Assembly: GCA_017411665.1 (NCBI GenBank) | Contig: JAFQPT010000220.1 | Location: forward strand, 1 to 5,788 | Length of the DNA stretch: 5,788 nt | DNA from: Oscillospiraceae bacterium | GTDB taxonomy: Bacteria > Bacillota_A > Clostridia > Oscillospirales > Oscillospiraceae | Reading direction: 5' to 3' | In this document: positions 4,845 through 5,788 of the stretch, piece after piece | How positions within the stretch are numbered: position 1 is the stretch's first letter | Layout: every line of letters starts with the position of its first letter | The notes under the pieces: model-generated | Databases searched by the model: none | Seen by the model: the letters and a program-made list of their open reading frames with translations, nothing else | What the model was told of the DNA's origin: nothing | Made by a program: the position numbers and the translations under genes

Positions 4845-5788
4845 TTATTCTGCCAGAGATTCTGCACAGCGTGCGCACAGTGCGGGGTGTGCTTCGCTGG
4901 AGCCAACGGTGGTGGAGTGCATCCAGCAGCGGGGGCACTTGGGAGCTTCGCTGGGTTCAACCTTAACGGTCAGACCTGCGAACTGTTCGCCCTTGTAGCC
5001 TTCGCCTTCGCCGTCAACGACGTCGGTTTCGGAAACGATGCAAATCTGGTTGAAGTTTACATCCTTAATCTGTGCAAAGGTTTCCTTTGCGGAGTCAGCT
5101 ACGAACAGAGTGATCTTAGCGTCCAGAGGCTTGCCAACGCGCTTTTCTGCACGTGCCAGTTCCAGAGCCTTGTTTACGTCGCCGCGCATCTTCATAACCT
5201 TATCCCAGTATTCAGCTTCTTCAGCGGTGAATACACGTGCGGGATCGTAGGTGGGCATGTCGTTGAGCATGACGTGTTCGGGGTTGACGCCTTCGCCGTG
5301 GTTCATTGCTTCCCAGATTTCGTAGGTGGTGAATGCCAGGATGGGAGCCAGCAGACGGGTGATGGTGGACAGGATTTCGTAAATCGCGGTCTGTGCGGAG
5401 CGGCGGGACAGGGAGTCGATGCCGTCGCAGTACAGACGGTCCTTGATGATGTCCAGATAGAAGTTGGACATTTCCATGATGCAGAACTTGTGTACGGAGT
5501 GAGATACTACGTAGAAGTCGTATGCTTCGTATGCATCGTGGCAGCGACGGATCAGATCGTTGAGCTGAATCATTGCCCAGCGATCCAGAGGCAGCATATC
5601 TTCATATGCAACACGGTTTGCAACGGGATCGAAGCCGTTCAGGTTGCCCAGAATGTAGCGAGCGGTGTTGCGGATCTTCAGATACATATCGGACAGCTGC
5701 TTGAACTGCTTGTCGGAGCAGCGCATATCCTGGTGGTAGTCAGCGGATGCTGCCCACAGACGCAGCAGGTCTGCGCCGTACTTGGGGA
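4845..5788 (-). CDS. ileS: Isoleucyl-tRNA synthetase, C-terminal part (gene runs off the window)
   Basis: This class I aminoacyl-tRNA synthetase charges tRNA-Ile in the cytoplasm. About 313 C-terminal residues are visible; the N-terminal catalytic core, editing domain and KMSKS loop lie beyond the right edge. The visible part opens with PKYGADLLRLWAASADY, the segment after the KMSKS loop. The helical anticodon-binding domain follows (KQFKQLSDMYLKIRNTARYI, then the FYLDIIKDRLY region). The end is a C-terminal zinc-binding module with Cys284, Cys287, Cys304 and Cys307 of the visible part (KCPRCW and LCARC), typical of the bacterial IleS that keeps this zinc site. The frame is open to the edge, so the Met at 5726 is internal. 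A T-box leader, common for ileS in Firmicutes, would be outside this window. Confidence 0.97.
   Translation of the reverse strand, partial: PKYGADLLRLWAASADYHQDMRCSDKQFKQLSDMYLKIRNTARYILGNLNGFDPVANRVAYEDMLPLDRWAMIQLNDLIRRCHDAYEAYDFYVVSHSVHKFCIMEMSNFYLDIIKDRLYCDGIDSLSRRSAQTAIYEILSTITRLLAPILAFTTYEIWEAMNHGEGVNPEHVMLNDMPTYDPARVFTAEEAEYWDKVMKMRGDVNKALELARAEKRVGKPLDAKITLFVADSAKETFAQIKDVNFNQICIVSETDVVDGEGEGYKGEQFAGLTVKVEPSEAPKCPRCWMHSTTVGSSEAHPALCARCAESLAE

Overview
The window reads as a stretch of chromosome from a low-to-moderate GC Gram-positive anaerobe, most likely a gut-type member of the Clostridia. The reasons are the strong AGGAGG-like ribosome binding sites, the use of TTG start codons, compact A/T-flanked intrinsic terminators, the Firmicutes-type gene order ileS-lspA-rluD (Bacillus subtilis has ileS-ylyA-lspA-rluD), and a dehydrogenase that closely recalls the BaiA enzymes of bile-acid-converting clostridia. 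No IS element, CRISPR array, tRNA or rRNA was seen. The organism is inferred, not proven.

Layout from left to right: the 3' end of an unrecognised plus-strand gene (to 223); two hairpin terminators; a small minus-strand two-helix membrane protein with a very basic tail (359-688); a 245-bp divergent region with promoters in both directions; a plus-strand short-chain dehydrogenase of the BaiA type (934-1752); two more hairpin terminators; a minus-strand SnoaL/NTF2-fold protein recalling BaiE (1858-2304); a short divergent region with a very good minus-strand promoter; a plus-strand stand-alone RluA-family pseudouridine synthase (2394-3029); one hairpin that serves two convergent genes and contains both stop codons; and a minus-strand block of ileS (3' part), lspA and an RluD-type pseudouridine synthase.

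The genes form three convergent pairs, each closed by strong hairpins, so most transcripts here are short. The exception is the right-hand minus-strand block, where lspA and the rluD-like gene overlap by 26 bases and must be co-transcribed, while a hairpin terminator separates them from ileS. This block is housekeeping: isoleucyl-tRNA charging, lipoprotein maturation and rRNA modification.

The accessory interest is the convergent pair of a BaiA-like oxidoreductase and a BaiE-like putative dehydratase. The resemblance suggests steroid or other small-molecule chemistry. However, one BaiE catalytic residue is clearly missing and the genes do not form an operon, so a bile-acid role is only a hypothesis. 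The LspA protein also carries a cytoplasmic tail of roughly 118 residues that is not part of the normal enzyme.
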